Assembly: GCA_016291475.1 (NCBI GenBank)
Contig: JAEEXJ010000021.1
Span: 1 to 35,593, forward strand
DNA from: Lachnospiraceae bacterium
Lineage (GTDB): Bacteria > Bacillota_A > Clostridia > Lachnospirales > Lachnospiraceae
Reading direction: 5' to 3'
Length of the DNA stretch: 35,593 bases
Shown here: in pieces, positions 17,225 to 26,077 of the stretch
Layout of the letters: each line of letters begins with the position of its first letter
Numbering within the stretch: position 1 is the stretch's first letter
Position numbers and translations under genes: made by a program
The notes under the pieces: generated by a model
Told to the model about the DNA's origin: nothing
Seen by the model: only the letters and a program-made list of their open reading frames with translations
Databases searched by the model: none

Positions 17225-17794
17225 ATGATATTACTTCTCAGTAATAACGATAATGTAAAACTGCTTAAAGACAGACTTGATAAAGATTACGAAGTTGTCC
17301 TTTATCACGATAAGATCACTTCGGAATATATCAATAAACTTAATCCGGACATCGTTATCAGTTACAATTATTCACACATCGTAAAAGAGGATGTTATTGA
17401 CCTTTTGGGAGACAGGATCATAAATCTGCACTGTTCTCTTTTACCCTGGAATAAAGGCGCTTCACCTAATATCTGGAGTTTTATCGAAAACACCCCCAAG
17501 GGCGTTACCATCCATGTTTTGGAAAAGGGCCTGGATACCGGAAGAATACTTCTGCAGGAAGAAGTTTCGTTCGATGAGGATGCGGAGACCCTTGCTACAT
17601 CCTATAACAAGCTCCAGGAAACCATAGTCGATCTTCTCTGCTCCAATTTAGAAGATATACTTGCGGGAAATATAGTTCCCACGATGCAAAAAGGCGAAGG
17701 CTCTTATCACAGAACCTCCGACCTTAAAGCTCTCCTAAACGGAAGAGAGATCGATTACAACATGACAATAACGGAATTTAAGAAGTTTATATAA
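17225..17794 (+). CDS. Formyltransferase-family protein, probably sugar N-formyltransferase
   Basis: The protein (189 aa) is a single formyltransferase catalytic domain. The triad of the family is intact: Asn67 and His69 in 'INLHCSLLPWNKGASP' and Asp104 in 'KGLDTGRILLQEE'. These use 10-formyltetrahydrofolate to formylate an amino group. The tRNA-binding C-terminal domain of methionyl-tRNA formyltransferase is absent, so a sugar amine is the likelier acceptor. Its position behind pseI suggests formylation of a nonulosonic acid or its precursor; this is inference. It ends just before a REP-like palindrome. Confidence 0.8.
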   Translation: MILLLSNNDNVKLLKDRLDKDYEVVLYHDKITSEYINKLNPDIVISYNYSHIVKEDVIDLLGDRIINLHCSLLPWNKGASPNIWSFIENTPKGVTIHVLEKGLDTGRILLQEEVSFDEDAETLATSYNKLQETIVDLLCSNLEDILAGNIVPTMQKGEGSYHRTSDLKALLNGREIDYNMTITEFKKFI

Positions 17795-17806
17795 TGACAA
17801 TGGACG

Positions 17807-17867
17807 TGACAGTAGGGACGCTTCCGTTTTGTCACCGGGTGACAAAACGAAAGCGTCCCTACTGTCA
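17807..17867. repeat. REP-like palindrome C
   Basis: Two 30-nt arms (17807-17836 and 17838-17867) pair with a single mismatch and a one-base centre. The outer part TGACAGTAGGGACG matches element B; the inner part differs (CTTCCGTTTTGTCACC). It fills the gap between the convergent formyltransferase and pseF genes and could act as a two-way terminator. A further TGACAATGGACG just before it (17794-17805) looks like a relic of another copy. Confidence 0.82.
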
Positions 17868-17868
17868 T

Positions 17869-18561
17869 CTATGATTTCTCTATCATCTTTGTATATTTGA
17901 TCTCTGCGATATTCCAGTCATCGAATGTATCAATATCCTGAACTTCCATATCATCTACTATAAACGGCGCTGTATTTGCGGGAACAAGTGAACGACCCTC
18001 AAGCAGCGTTTTTGTTTTCTGCATATAGAACTGACCCGCATCATGATAGAAGGGTTCAAGATCCTGACTTCTTGCGAACTCATTCTCCGGCCACTTATAC
18101 TTCAGACTGTCTTCCTCAATAACAAAACATCTCTGAGGAGGAAAAGAAAACCTGACTACCGGAACTAGCGCATCCTTGCCGGAACTGATCAAAGTCCCGA
18201 ATGCTGCTTTTAACTTTTCAGCAGTTATAAAAGGTGCGGTGGGATAGATGCAGCACGCATATTCGAATTCTTTTCCCATTTTTTTGTAATCATTAAGTAC
18301 TTCTTTGATAACATCGATTGTCGGAGTATGATCGTCGGCTTTTTCCGCGCTTCTCATAAAGGGAACAACCGCTCCGAATTTCCGGGCAATTTCCGCTATC
18401 TCTTCGTCATCAGTGGAAACCATGACTTCATCGAATATTCCGCTTGAGACGGCAGCCTCAATGGAATAAGCGATTATAGGTTTTCCGCAGAATTCTTTTA
18501 TATTTTTGCGGGGGATCCTTTTTGAACCCCCGCGTGCAGTAATTATCGCAATAACGCTCAT
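17869..18561 (-). CDS. pseF: Pseudaminic acid cytidylyltransferase
   Basis: The N-terminal 'IITARGGSKRIPRKNIKEF' is the CTP-binding signature of CMP-nonulosonate synthetases. 'PTAPFITAEKL', 'FSFPPQRCFVIEED' and 'YHDAGQFYMQ' are features of the PseF branch rather than NeuA. The enzyme (230 aa) activates pseudaminic acid to CMP-pseudaminate for transfer to flagellin or surface glycans. The start ATG at 18561 has GGAGG upstream, 20 bp after the clostripain gene. It is thus the last gene of the minus-strand operon, although its partner pseI is on the other strand, converging with it. Confidence 0.88.
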   Translation of the reverse strand: MSVIAIITARGGSKRIPRKNIKEFCGKPIIAYSIEAAVSSGIFDEVMVSTDDEEIAEIARKFGAVVPFMRSAEKADDHTPTIDVIKEVLNDYKKMGKEFEYACCIYPTAPFITAEKLKAAFGTLISSGKDALVPVVRFSFPPQRCFVIEEDSLKYKWPENEFARSQDLEPFYHDAGQFYMQKTKTLLEGRSLVPANTAPFIVDDMEVQDIDTFDDWNIAEIKYTKMIEKS

Positions 18562-18580
18562 ATGAGCCTCCGTTAATGAA

Positions 18581-20962
18581 TTACCACTCTTCTACATCAA
18601 CAAGCTCTCCGTTTTCGTATACGAAGGAATCGGAAGTATATACGTTTCCGTATACATCGGTTACCTCATAAACGATATGGATCTTATCATTGTCAAGGTT
18701 GATCACATTGTAGTCGAGGGTAAGTTCCGATGCATAGAAGGGATCGTATGCCTCAGCATATTTCTCGGTATCAAGGCAATACCAGATTATCTGGATCTCA
18801 TCATCATCTTCGAGCTCGTAATAGTAATCGCCTTCGTCATCCATAATGGTATATCCGGTCACCATTCCGTTAGGATTATCCTGATCGTAGAATACCATGA
18901 GGTAGCTCTCTACACCATTGACCTTCACGGGGATAACACCGTACTGATTCCACTTTCCGGTATCTTCATCTTCATAGCAGTCATATACGATATAGCAAGC
19001 AACTCTGTCGGAAAGATATGTCCAGTTCGAAGGTTTATCGGCAACAAGATCACCGTCATCATCAAAATTGTAGAACTGATCCTGGCCAAGAACATAAAGA
19101 TTACCGTCGCCGTCTTCGAGATACATCTGAGCCATTACCGTCAGCCAGTCAATTTCGCTGGTGGACATGTAATAATGATCAAGTCCGTCGGCATATGTTG
19201 CAAGCGTTGCATCAAGGTGATACTCTCCTGCCTCAGCTACGGTAAATCCGCCACTGGTATAAGTATGGATGATATCACTGTTAAACCAATTGCCGGCATA
19301 GTCCTCTGCATCGCTAACACCGTAATAATATGCAAGTGAAAGTGATACATAAGCATCAAAGTAATCTACTATGGTCGAATCGTATTTCAAAGCCTGGAAG
19401 GTCTTACGTCCGTCACCGTAATTTTCCATATAGTCATAAGGGAAGTATGCGGTGATCCCATGACCGAAAGCAAAATCACTCTCGGTGTAATCGACTGCGT
19501 TAACTACGGAATTAATAAGCTGTGTGGAGGCATAACTCTCATACTTATTGGCAAGGGTAACAAGGTCAACGGAATCTGTTCCCATATATACGCCGCAGTT
19601 TTCTCTCGCGGTGATGATATCGGAATACTTTTTGGATTCAAGATCTGAAGTAAGCTCACCAATGTATGAGATATATGCATCATATACCGCATCAATATGG
19701 CTGAGGGATATTACAGACATGGAAGCAACCATATCCTTGGATTTACAGAAATCCATATAATCGGATACGATCATCTCTCTGTAATCGCCCTCCGAAACAG
19801 GCTTATCCGCAAGAAGATCGAGCCAGTTGGTATATGCAAGTCCGTTACCGTTAACATAGCTTTCCGCACCGATCATGTAATCCGCAACATCCTTAAGAGA
19901 CATACCGACTTCGAGCGTGCACATATTACATGCGTCGAAAACAATACTGTCGAAATGAACTCCGGTCTTGGCTATGCCGTGTCCCAGCTGATAATCATAG
20001 ATCATATCATCAGGAAAATTCTCATCAATACCGTAACCGATGGGAACTCCGCCACCATGATCCCAAAGGATCAGCACATAATCATCCGCAGGATATTCTT
20101 CGGCAGCAAATGAAATGAAATCGGTAAGTGCATCGATATCAGCCATGGAGATAACACCGAGATCTTCAAGTTCGGTAAACTTACCGTCTTTATAGCAGAA
20201 TCTCTGAACCTCATTATCCTTACAGAAATTGTTGTCCCAATTGGTACATCCGCCGGTCTGGATGATGATATTGGTATCATCGGTAAGTTTGGCTCTTGAG
20301 ATCTCTTCGAGATCATCGGTAGCAAGTCCTGCTTCGCTCTCAAGATTAGAACCGATGATATAGAGCATAATGGTCTGCTTGGCCTGTGTATTTTCGACTA
20401 CAGGTTCGGGATCGTCCTCATCCGGATCTTCCTCATCGGGTTCCACATCGGCTGCGGGCTCGGGATCGGTCGATCCTCCGATAAGTCCGAGACGGTTTGC
20501 GGCGAAAAATCCGCCTCCACCGATAACTGCAAGAACAAGGATAATGATAAAGGCAACAAGTCCGCCCTTCTTCTTTTTCTTGGGTGGTTCCTGAAAAACC
20601 TGATTCACCGCCCCGCCCATATATACGCTCTGCTGATTCTGAGGCTGAGGCTGTACAGGTGCCTGCTGCTGAGCCTGAGGCTGGGGCTGTACGGGTGCCT
20701 GCTGTTGCGCCTGAGGCTGGGGCTGTACAGGTGCCTGGTGCTGAGCCTGAGGCTGGGGCTGTACGGGTGCCTGCTGCTGAGCCTGAGGCTGGGACTGTAC
20801 AGATGCCTGTTGCTGCGACTGAGGCTGGGACTGTACGGGTGCCTGTTGCTGCGACTGAGGTGCGGGATTTGGCTGCATCTTAGGCTGATCGAGTGGTGAT
20901 CCGCAATTCATACAGAACTTTGTTCCGTCATCCATTTTGGATCCGCATATGCTACAAAACAT
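18581..20962 (-). CDS. Membrane-anchored clostripain-family (C11) cysteine peptidase with zinc ribbon and Gln/Pro repeats
   Basis: The domains in order are: a zinc ribbon (Cys3, Cys6, Cys17, Cys20; 'FCSICGSKM...FCMNCGSPL'), six 12-residue repeats of QQAPVQPQPQAQ type (39-110), a Lys-rich stop, one transmembrane helix (~134-156), an acidic linker ('DPEPAADVEPDEEDPDEDDP'), and a C11 peptidase domain. The catalytic residues are His302 in 'ILWDHGGG' and Cys345 in 'VFDACNMC'. The predicted topology puts the zinc ribbon inside and the protease outside. About 400 further residues after the protease are Tyr/Asp-rich and beta-like. The ribosome binding site AGGAG lies within the last codons of the phosphohexomutase gene, so the two are coupled. 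Confidence 0.88.
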   Translation of the reverse strand: MFCSICGSKMDDGTKFCMNCGSPLDQPKMQPNPAPQSQQQAPVQSQPQSQQQASVQSQPQAQQQAPVQPQPQAQHQAPVQPQPQAQQQAPVQPQPQAQQQAPVQPQPQNQQSVYMGGAVNQVFQEPPKKKKKGGLVAFIIILVLAVIGGGGFFAANRLGLIGGSTDPEPAADVEPDEEDPDEDDPEPVVENTQAKQTIMLYIIGSNLESEAGLATDDLEEISRAKLTDDTNIIIQTGGCTNWDNNFCKDNEVQRFCYKDGKFTELEDLGVISMADIDALTDFISFAAEEYPADDYVLILWDHGGGVPIGYGIDENFPDDMIYDYQLGHGIAKTGVHFDSIVFDACNMCTLEVGMSLKDVADYMIGAESYVNGNGLAYTNWLDLLADKPVSEGDYREMIVSDYMDFCKSKDMVASMSVISLSHIDAVYDAYISYIGELTSDLESKKYSDIITARENCGVYMGTDSVDLVTLANKYESYASTQLINSVVNAVDYTESDFAFGHGITAYFPYDYMENYGDGRKTFQALKYDSTIVDYFDAYVSLSLAYYYGVSDAEDYAGNWFNSDIIHTYTSGGFTVAEAGEYHLDATLATYADGLDHYYMSTSEIDWLTVMAQMYLEDGDGNLYVLGQDQFYNFDDDGDLVADKPSNWTYLSDRVACYIVYDCYEDEDTGKWNQYGVIPVKVNGVESYLMVFYDQDNPNGMVTGYTIMDDEGDYYYELEDDDEIQIIWYCLDTEKYAEAYDPFYASELTLDYNVINLDNDKIHIVYEVTDVYGNVYTSDSFVYENGELVDVEEW
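20633..20848 (-). repeat. Six 36-bp tandem repeats inside the clostripain gene
   Basis: The coding region for residues 39-110 consists of six 36-bp units encoding QQAPVQPQPQAQ-like peptides. Variants replace Pro by Ser in the first two units and the leading Gln by His in one. The strong nucleotide similarity between units makes copy-number change by slippage likely. Confidence 0.85.
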
Positions 20963-20965
20963 TCG

Positions 20966-22474
20966 TCATTCTCCTATAAAGCTTGTTATGGGTGTCAGGT
21001 CAAGAGTTTTCTCGTCTTTGATCAGTTCGTAAAGTGCCTTGGCTATCTTAAGTGCTCCTCCTTCGGAATCACTCTCGATATTGAGAGGCATTATAGGCTC
21101 GTGAAGAGACTTTCTAAGGAGGAGCCATCCGTTTCCATGATCGGCATCACAATTCACTCTGACACCTTCATAGTTTTCTTTTTCAAGACTCCATCCGGGG
21201 ACGCTTTCAGCATTGTCTTCAAGATATTTAAGGATCCTATCTCCGTTTGCCTGAAGATCGGGAACATCTCCCACATGGAATCTCAGCTCCGTACTTTCTT
21301 TAGGCTCTGCAAGCCCATCTATAAGTCCTGCAACATTGTTGCCTTTTCCCATTTCGATGAGAAGCTTTACCATCAGATATGCACCGTCATCAAGGAAGTA
21401 GTTTTCTTTAAAAGCTCCGTGTCCGCTGGTTTCGATTGCAAGCTGTGAGTCAATCCCCGATTCGTTTAGTCTTATGGCTTCATCGATAACATTGCGGTAT
21501 CCTCTCTTAAATCTTTTATGAACGCCGCCTTTAGCCTTGATGAAAGCCGCAAGTCCGTCGGACGTAACAGAGTCCGTTACTATCGTGGTTCCGGGATTTG
21601 AATTAAGCGCTATAACCGAAAGAGCAGCGATCAGATCATTTCTGGTAAGTGTCTTGCCGTCAGGAAGAACCGCTCCCGCCCTGTCTACATCAGTATCGAA
21701 AATAATACCGAGATCCGCTTTTGCATTTACGGTTGCATTCTTAATAGCTTCTGCCGCTTCTTTATTCTCGGGATTAGGAATATGATTGGGGAAATGTCCG
21801 TCGGGATCAAGGAACTGACTGCCCGATGTATCCGCACCGAGTTTCTCAAGCACATCCGTTACGAAGAAACCGCCGGCTCCGTTGCCTGCATCAACAACGA
21901 TGTGAAGTCCTTCAAGAGGCTTATCACCTTTACCTGCACCCTTAACGATCTTATCACGAAGATATCCTGTGTAGGTATCCATAAAGCTCTTCTTCTCGGG
22001 TGCGGGAGCATCTGTGTTTTCTTTGTTTTCACCTGCAAGTTTATCGGCAAGCTGTGCGATCTCTTTGATCTCACTCTTCTCAAGTCCGCCTCTTGAAATG
22101 AAGAATTTCATTCCGTTTCTGTACCAGGGAAGATGACTTGCGGTGATCATGATACTTCCGTCATAAGGTTCATCACCGAGAACCGTTGACATGAACATGG
22201 CAGGAGTTGAAGCCAACCCCAGATCATACGCCTTGGCACCCTCCGTAAAGATTCCCTTAGCGGATGCTTTTAAAAGTGATTCACCGGTAAGCCTTGAATC
22301 ACGGCCTATCGCGATCCTGAGATCTTTCCTGCCGGTCTTTTCGGAAAGGATCCTTGCAAATGCAGCGGCAATATCACATGCAGCCTTGTCTGTCAGGTTA
22401 ACCTTTTCGCCTGTATCATTTTCAAGTGCGATACCTCTGATATCGCTTCCGTTCTGAAGTTCAGAGTAGCTCAT
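20966..22474 (-). CDS. Phosphomannomutase/phosphoglucomutase family protein
   Basis: The start at 22474 (502 aa) has GGGAGGAAAT directly upstream; an upstream ATG at 22492 would overlap the esterase stop. The alpha-D-phosphohexomutase signature is complete: phosphoserine loop 'TASHLPWYRNG' (Ser113), metal loop 'DTDVDRAG', sugar-binding 'ETSGHGAF' and phosphate-binding 'RKSLHEP'. These enzymes interconvert hexose 1- and 6-phosphates for sugar nucleotide synthesis. The Leu in SHLP, where Asn is usual, is a small deviation. Its place in a cell-envelope operon suggests glycan precursor supply; which hexose it uses cannot be told. Confidence 0.9.
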   Translation of the reverse strand: MSYSELQNGSDIRGIALENDTGEKVNLTDKAACDIAAAFARILSEKTGRKDLRIAIGRDSRLTGESLLKASAKGIFTEGAKAYDLGLASTPAMFMSTVLGDEPYDGSIMITASHLPWYRNGMKFFISRGGLEKSEIKEIAQLADKLAGENKENTDAPAPEKKSFMDTYTGYLRDKIVKGAGKGDKPLEGLHIVVDAGNGAGGFFVTDVLEKLGADTSGSQFLDPDGHFPNHIPNPENKEAAEAIKNATVNAKADLGIIFDTDVDRAGAVLPDGKTLTRNDLIAALSVIALNSNPGTTIVTDSVTSDGLAAFIKAKGGVHKRFKRGYRNVIDEAIRLNESGIDSQLAIETSGHGAFKENYFLDDGAYLMVKLLIEMGKGNNVAGLIDGLAEPKESTELRFHVGDVPDLQANGDRILKYLEDNAESVPGWSLEKENYEGVRVNCDADHGNGWLLLRKSLHEPIMPLNIESDSEGGALKIAKALYELIKDEKTLDLTPITSFIGE

Positions 22475-22488
22475 ATTTCCTCCCTCTC

Positions 22489-23559
22489 TCATAATACATT
22501 TTTAAGATAATCTACGATCGCATCCGCGGCAGCTCTGTGACTCTTTTCTCCGGGATGACCTCTAGATCCGAATGCATCTTCGGTGGTATCGGGCAGTTTC
22601 AAAAATGCCGCGTTTTTATCACCGCTTTCCGATATATATGACGACAAAGCATTTTCAATCGTATCACCCAGTCCGAATCCAAGCATTCCGTATACCCACA
22701 GAATATGAGCCTGAGGATTGGACTTTCTGACATCTTTGATAAAATCAATGATTCCCTTCTCGATCCTCTTAAGTGCCTCGGGATCATGTTCTCCGCCCGG
22801 AAGATTTTTATTCTGATATTTCTTACCTGTTGCGGGATCCGTAAATGCCGGATTCTGAAAAGAGTATTCATCATTGGTTCCGAGGTTGATCACAACCGCA
22901 TCCGCTTTCCATGAAGAGTGATCGTAATCGGATACATTCCTCTTGGCTTCGGTGCTGTGATATATACTCGGTAGCGTCGTGAATATGTTATTATCCCAGC
23001 CGTTTACGATTCCCCATCCGCTCTGTGATATGGATCTGTAATCGGCATGCAGATCATCAGCGATCATGTAAGCATAATTTCTGACGGAACTGAAATAGGG
23101 AGTGATCCAGTCCATCTCTTCATGAGCCCCCAATGCACCTTCACCGCTGGTAATACTGTCTCCGATAAATTCGATATTGTACTTACAGGGTGCAGGCTTA
23201 TTTATCTCACCACTAACTAGTATTTTTTTCAGATACAGATAAGATGAAGGATCATCAACGGATGCCTGGAAATCTTTTACTATCCTTACTCTGTGATTCA
23301 CATTAGGATCCATGCCTTTAAAGAGCGTAAGTTTATTTTCACCCTCCTGTACGGGTATGTGAGCTATCCAATCTCCGTCCAGCACTATGCTTATCCAGGG
23401 CATATACAAATGCGTACCTGTTTCAAGAACAATGGCAAGTTCGGATGCATTCATCTCAAACTCGACTCCGCTTCCGGTCCATACGAAATTAAGTACTCCG
23501 GACTTTTCAATTGTTCTTCCCAATATGTGTACTTTTTCCCAAGTAGTGATCTCTGTCAT
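22489..23559 (-). CDS. SGNH-hydrolase, carbohydrate esterase family 2-like
   Basis: The N-terminal ~115 residues are a beta-sandwich typical of CE2 enzymes ('GVLNFVWTGSGVEFEM', 'MPWISIVLDGDW'). The SGNH hydrolase domain follows, with nucleophile Ser135 in 'FIGDSITSGEG', the oxyanion Asn block 'NLGTNDE', and His in 'GSRGHPGEKSH'. CE2 enzymes remove acetyl groups from xylan and other glycans. There is no signal peptide, so this one would work on imported oligosaccharides or intracellular glycans. It is 12 bp from ddl and 14 bp from the phosphohexomutase start. Confidence 0.88.
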   Translation of the reverse strand: MTEITTWEKVHILGRTIEKSGVLNFVWTGSGVEFEMNASELAIVLETGTHLYMPWISIVLDGDWIAHIPVQEGENKLTLFKGMDPNVNHRVRIVKDFQASVDDPSSYLYLKKILVSGEINKPAPCKYNIEFIGDSITSGEGALGAHEEMDWITPYFSSVRNYAYMIADDLHADYRSISQSGWGIVNGWDNNIFTTLPSIYHSTEAKRNVSDYDHSSWKADAVVINLGTNDEYSFQNPAFTDPATGKKYQNKNLPGGEHDPEALKRIEKGIIDFIKDVRKSNPQAHILWVYGMLGFGLGDTIENALSSYISESGDKNAAFLKLPDTTEDAFGSRGHPGEKSHRAAADAIVDYLKNVL

Positions 23560-23571
23560 ATTTGTTTTCTT

Positions 23572-24762
23572 TTACCCCAGTTTACCTGCTTTGCTTCCGC
23601 CGAGAACCGCTCCGCTCAATATATTTGTGTCAAAAGAATACGTTACAGCGGATTCCTCACGCACACGCTTAAGTGCAAGTTCTATCATACGGTCAAGCTG
23701 TTCCTTATACTTCATTCCAAGTGCTTCCCAAAGGTAAAAAGCAAGGGAGCCGGGAATGGTGTTGATCTCGTTATAGTAAAGCTTTCCGTTTTCTTCATCG
23801 ATCATGAAGTCTATTCTGGCAACACCATTACATCCAAGCTTTTGGAATGCCTTAACCGCAAGAGAACGGATCTCTTCTCTCATCTCCGGAGAAACTTCGG
23901 CGGGGATTTTTCTGGATACACCTGCCATACCCTTGGAACCGCCGGTCTTCTTGCCGCCGCCTGAACAGTATTTATCTTCGTAACTTAGGATATCTTTACT
24001 GTGAAGAGGCTCCTCAATCTCGGAAGCTTCCGCCTCATTCTCATCACCGAGAACCGCACAGTTTATCTCGCGAAGCTTGGTGATGGCATGCTCAGCTATG
24101 ATCTTTCTTGCATAGGAGTATGCTTCATCAACGGACTTGGTAAGTTCAGATCTGTCTTTGGCAATGCTGATACCGACGCTCGATCCGGTGTTAAAGGGCT
24201 TTATTATAGCGGGATATCCGATCTTTGCTTCGATATCATTCAAAAGCTCGTCCATCTTCTCGTAATCAGACATGGTGTAGATGCAGCTGTCGAGAACGGG
24301 AATTCCGTTTTCTTTGAGCACACATTTCTGAACATACTTGTCCATGCCTACTGCGGAGGCGATCACATCACATCCTACGAAAGGAAGACCGAGAGTCTTG
24401 AAGAATCCCTGAAGAGCACCATCCTCAACATTTGTTCCGTGCACTATGGGAAAAGCAAGATCGACGGGAATGTTGATCTTCTTACTCAAAAGACCGCTCT
24501 TGTGAGAAGTCATATAAACTCCGTCACCCTCGTTTATCATGATAACACGGCTCGATCTGTTCAATAGCGCCGGGATATCGCGATAGCTTTCGATCTTACC
24601 GATATCTTCTCCGACATACATCTCATTGTTTTTGGTCAGATAGACGGGAGTTATATCGTACCTTTCCTTATCTATGGCCATATAAGCCTGAATACCCGAT
24701 ATAACGGAAACCTCATGTTCTACGCTTCTGCCCCCGAACATCAGAGCAATTCTTGTTTTCAT
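23572..24762 (-). CDS. ddl: D-alanine--D-alanine ligase
   Basis: The ATP-grasp ligase is recognised by 'MFGGRSVEHEVSVISG', 'FPIVHGTNVEDGALQGF', 'KPFNTGSSVGIS', 'ARIDFMID' and 'NEINTIPGSLAFYLW'. The Lys-Tyr pair of the omega loop ('SYEDKY') is kept, which favours D-Ala-D-Ala rather than D-Ala-D-lactate. The protein is 396 aa, longer than usual, with an inserted acidic segment ('GDENEAEASEIEEPLHS') and a Gly/Lys-rich loop after the KY pair. Start ATG 24762 directly follows the upstream stop (TAAATG), with AGGAGG before it. The product feeds the MurF enzyme encoded 2.6 kb upstream in the same run. Confidence 0.95.
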   Translation of the reverse strand: MKTRIALMFGGRSVEHEVSVISGIQAYMAIDKERYDITPVYLTKNNEMYVGEDIGKIESYRDIPALLNRSSRVIMINEGDGVYMTSHKSGLLSKKINIPVDLAFPIVHGTNVEDGALQGFFKTLGLPFVGCDVIASAVGMDKYVQKCVLKENGIPVLDSCIYTMSDYEKMDELLNDIEAKIGYPAIIKPFNTGSSVGISIAKDRSELTKSVDEAYSYARKIIAEHAITKLREINCAVLGDENEAEASEIEEPLHSKDILSYEDKYCSGGGKKTGGSKGMAGVSRKIPAEVSPEMREEIRSLAVKAFQKLGCNGVARIDFMIDEENGKLYYNEINTIPGSLAFYLWEALGMKYKEQLDRMIELALKRVREESAVTYSFDTNILSGAVLGGSKAGKLG

Positions 24763-25434
24763 TTATCTTTCCTCCTGATGGGTTGATCTTAAATATACTT
24801 TTGGATTAAATATCCAAATAATAAACAATGCAATTATTACGTCTGTGAAAATGCACTCTGCAAACGTCAAGTAATCCGTATAATAAAAGGGGGTTTCAAA
24901 CTTCAACCTGTTGCCTACAATCCTCACAATAAAAGAAATATCAAATATCACGCTCAATACAAGAGCCAGTGATCTGATAATGGTGAACACAAGCCTGTGA
25001 ACTTTGTCATCTTTAATGACAAACACCAGCCATGCCGCCATGATAATAAAAGCAATATAATGATCCTTCAACAGTATAAGAATCCCTTCGGAATCTATGA
25101 AATAAGTCAAAGCATAATAAATCAGATCGATCACGTAATAAGAAAAGGTTGCTATAACAGGAATACGAATGGATTTTTTATCCGTAACAATATAAACGAT
25201 CCATATTAACCATATTATGGGTGTAGCAAAAGAAAGAATTATACGTAGTACCATAACGATTATGCCAAGTGCAGTATTGCCGGCATAACGATAAGCAAAT
25301 GATGCAATATCCATTCCATGGTAAAGTTTATATAGACCCACGACCGTAGCAGGAATAAGGATCAAGCTGTAGACTGCGGCAAGGATCAACATTATATTTG
25401 CAAATGTATTGTATTTTTTTGTACTTTTCATCAT
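24763..25434 (-). CDS. Multi-pass membrane protein, unknown function
   Basis: I place the start at ATG 25434 (223 aa), because AAGGAAG lies upstream at 25439-25445 and the longer frame to 25515 would overlap the preceding gene. About six hydrophobic helices are visible ('FANIMLILAAVYSLILIPATVVGL', 'LRIILSFATPIIWLIWIVYIV', 'YIAFIIMAAWLVFVI', 'LALVLSVIFDISFIV', 'IFTDVIIALFIIWIF'). It ends one base before the ddl start. It lacks the YGSDAFGG tail of the next two upstream genes. No family is recognised. Confidence 0.75.
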   Translation of the reverse strand: MMKSTKKYNTFANIMLILAAVYSLILIPATVVGLYKLYHGMDIASFAYRYAGNTALGIIVMVLRIILSFATPIIWLIWIVYIVTDKKSIRIPVIATFSYYVIDLIYYALTYFIDSEGILILLKDHYIAFIIMAAWLVFVIKDDKVHRLVFTIIRSLALVLSVIFDISFIVRIVGNRLKFETPFYYTDYLTFAECIFTDVIIALFIIWIFNPKVYLRSTHQEER

Positions 25435-25450
25435 ATTCTTCCTTAAACTG

Positions 25451-26050
25451 TCAGCCGCCGAAAGCATCGCTTCCGTATTTATCCCGGTATTCTTTGTCCG
25501 CATCGGTTGTTCCATAGCCCTGGGTCTCAGTTCCGTAAGGAATGGAAGCTTGTTGATTCATATTCTGCGGATTCTGCATGCGATCATAGTCAGGTATAAT
25601 GCCCGGCGGATAAACATTTACCTGATTGGTCTGTTTTCTGATCATTCGCTCTTCTTTCAATATCTCTTTCAGGATATATGAATTTGCAAAGATCAGGAAA
25701 ATGTTAACAACCGGATGAACTCCATATGTAAACGTAAAAAACGCTTCATCTTTAAAAGCACAACCAATCAGCATTAACAGACCATCAAAAAGCAGGAATA
25801 ATCCATGGATCGGTATCATTATGTAAGCTATTATCTTAGACACTTTTTTGCCCGCAGTCACGCAGGAACAAACAGTAATTATGCTTGTCAGATACAATGA
25901 AAAATATATCCGAGGTCCGAATATAAATTTATCCAATATAGAGTCATGCAATAAAAAAAATACGAACAACTTATACAACAACGTACCGATAGATACTATA
26001 AATCCTATTCTTTTTGCTGCACTGATCTGAAAGCCGTAATTCATAAGCAT
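25451..26050 (-). CDS. Small four-helix membrane protein with conserved YGSDAFGG tail (paralogue 1)
   Basis: The protein has 199 aa and about four transmembrane helices in residues 12-130, with 'VHPVVNIFLIFANSYIL' as the last one. A soluble Gln/Asn/Pro-rich tail follows, ending 'YGTTDADKEYRDKYGSDAFGG'. The tail is almost the same as that of the next gene upstream (26078-26656), including 29 identical bases at the 3' end. The helical part is only distantly similar. The start ATG at 26050 has GGGA upstream. Its function is unknown. Confidence 0.78.
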   Translation of the reverse strand: MLMNYGFQISAAKRIGFIVSIGTLLYKLFVFFLLHDSILDKFIFGPRIYFSLYLTSIITVCSCVTAGKKVSKIIAYIMIPIHGLFLLFDGLLMLIGCAFKDEAFFTFTYGVHPVVNIFLIFANSYILKEILKEERMIRKQTNQVNVYPPGIIPDYDRMQNPQNMNQQASIPYGTETQGYGTTDADKEYRDKYGSDAFGG

Positions 26051-26077
26051 CTATTCCCGATAAATCAATCAACCGTG

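Noticed and set aside
18677..19339. Plus-strand 220-aa open frame
   Set aside because: It is the antisense shadow of the clostripain gene, which has recognised catalytic residues and a coupled start.
20584..20883. Plus-strand repetitive 99-aa frame
   Set aside because: It is the reverse reading of the Gln/Pro repeats of the clostripain gene.
25435..25515. Longer start for the membrane protein before ddl
   Set aside because: It would overlap the preceding gene by 65 bp; AAGGAAG precedes the ATG at 25434.
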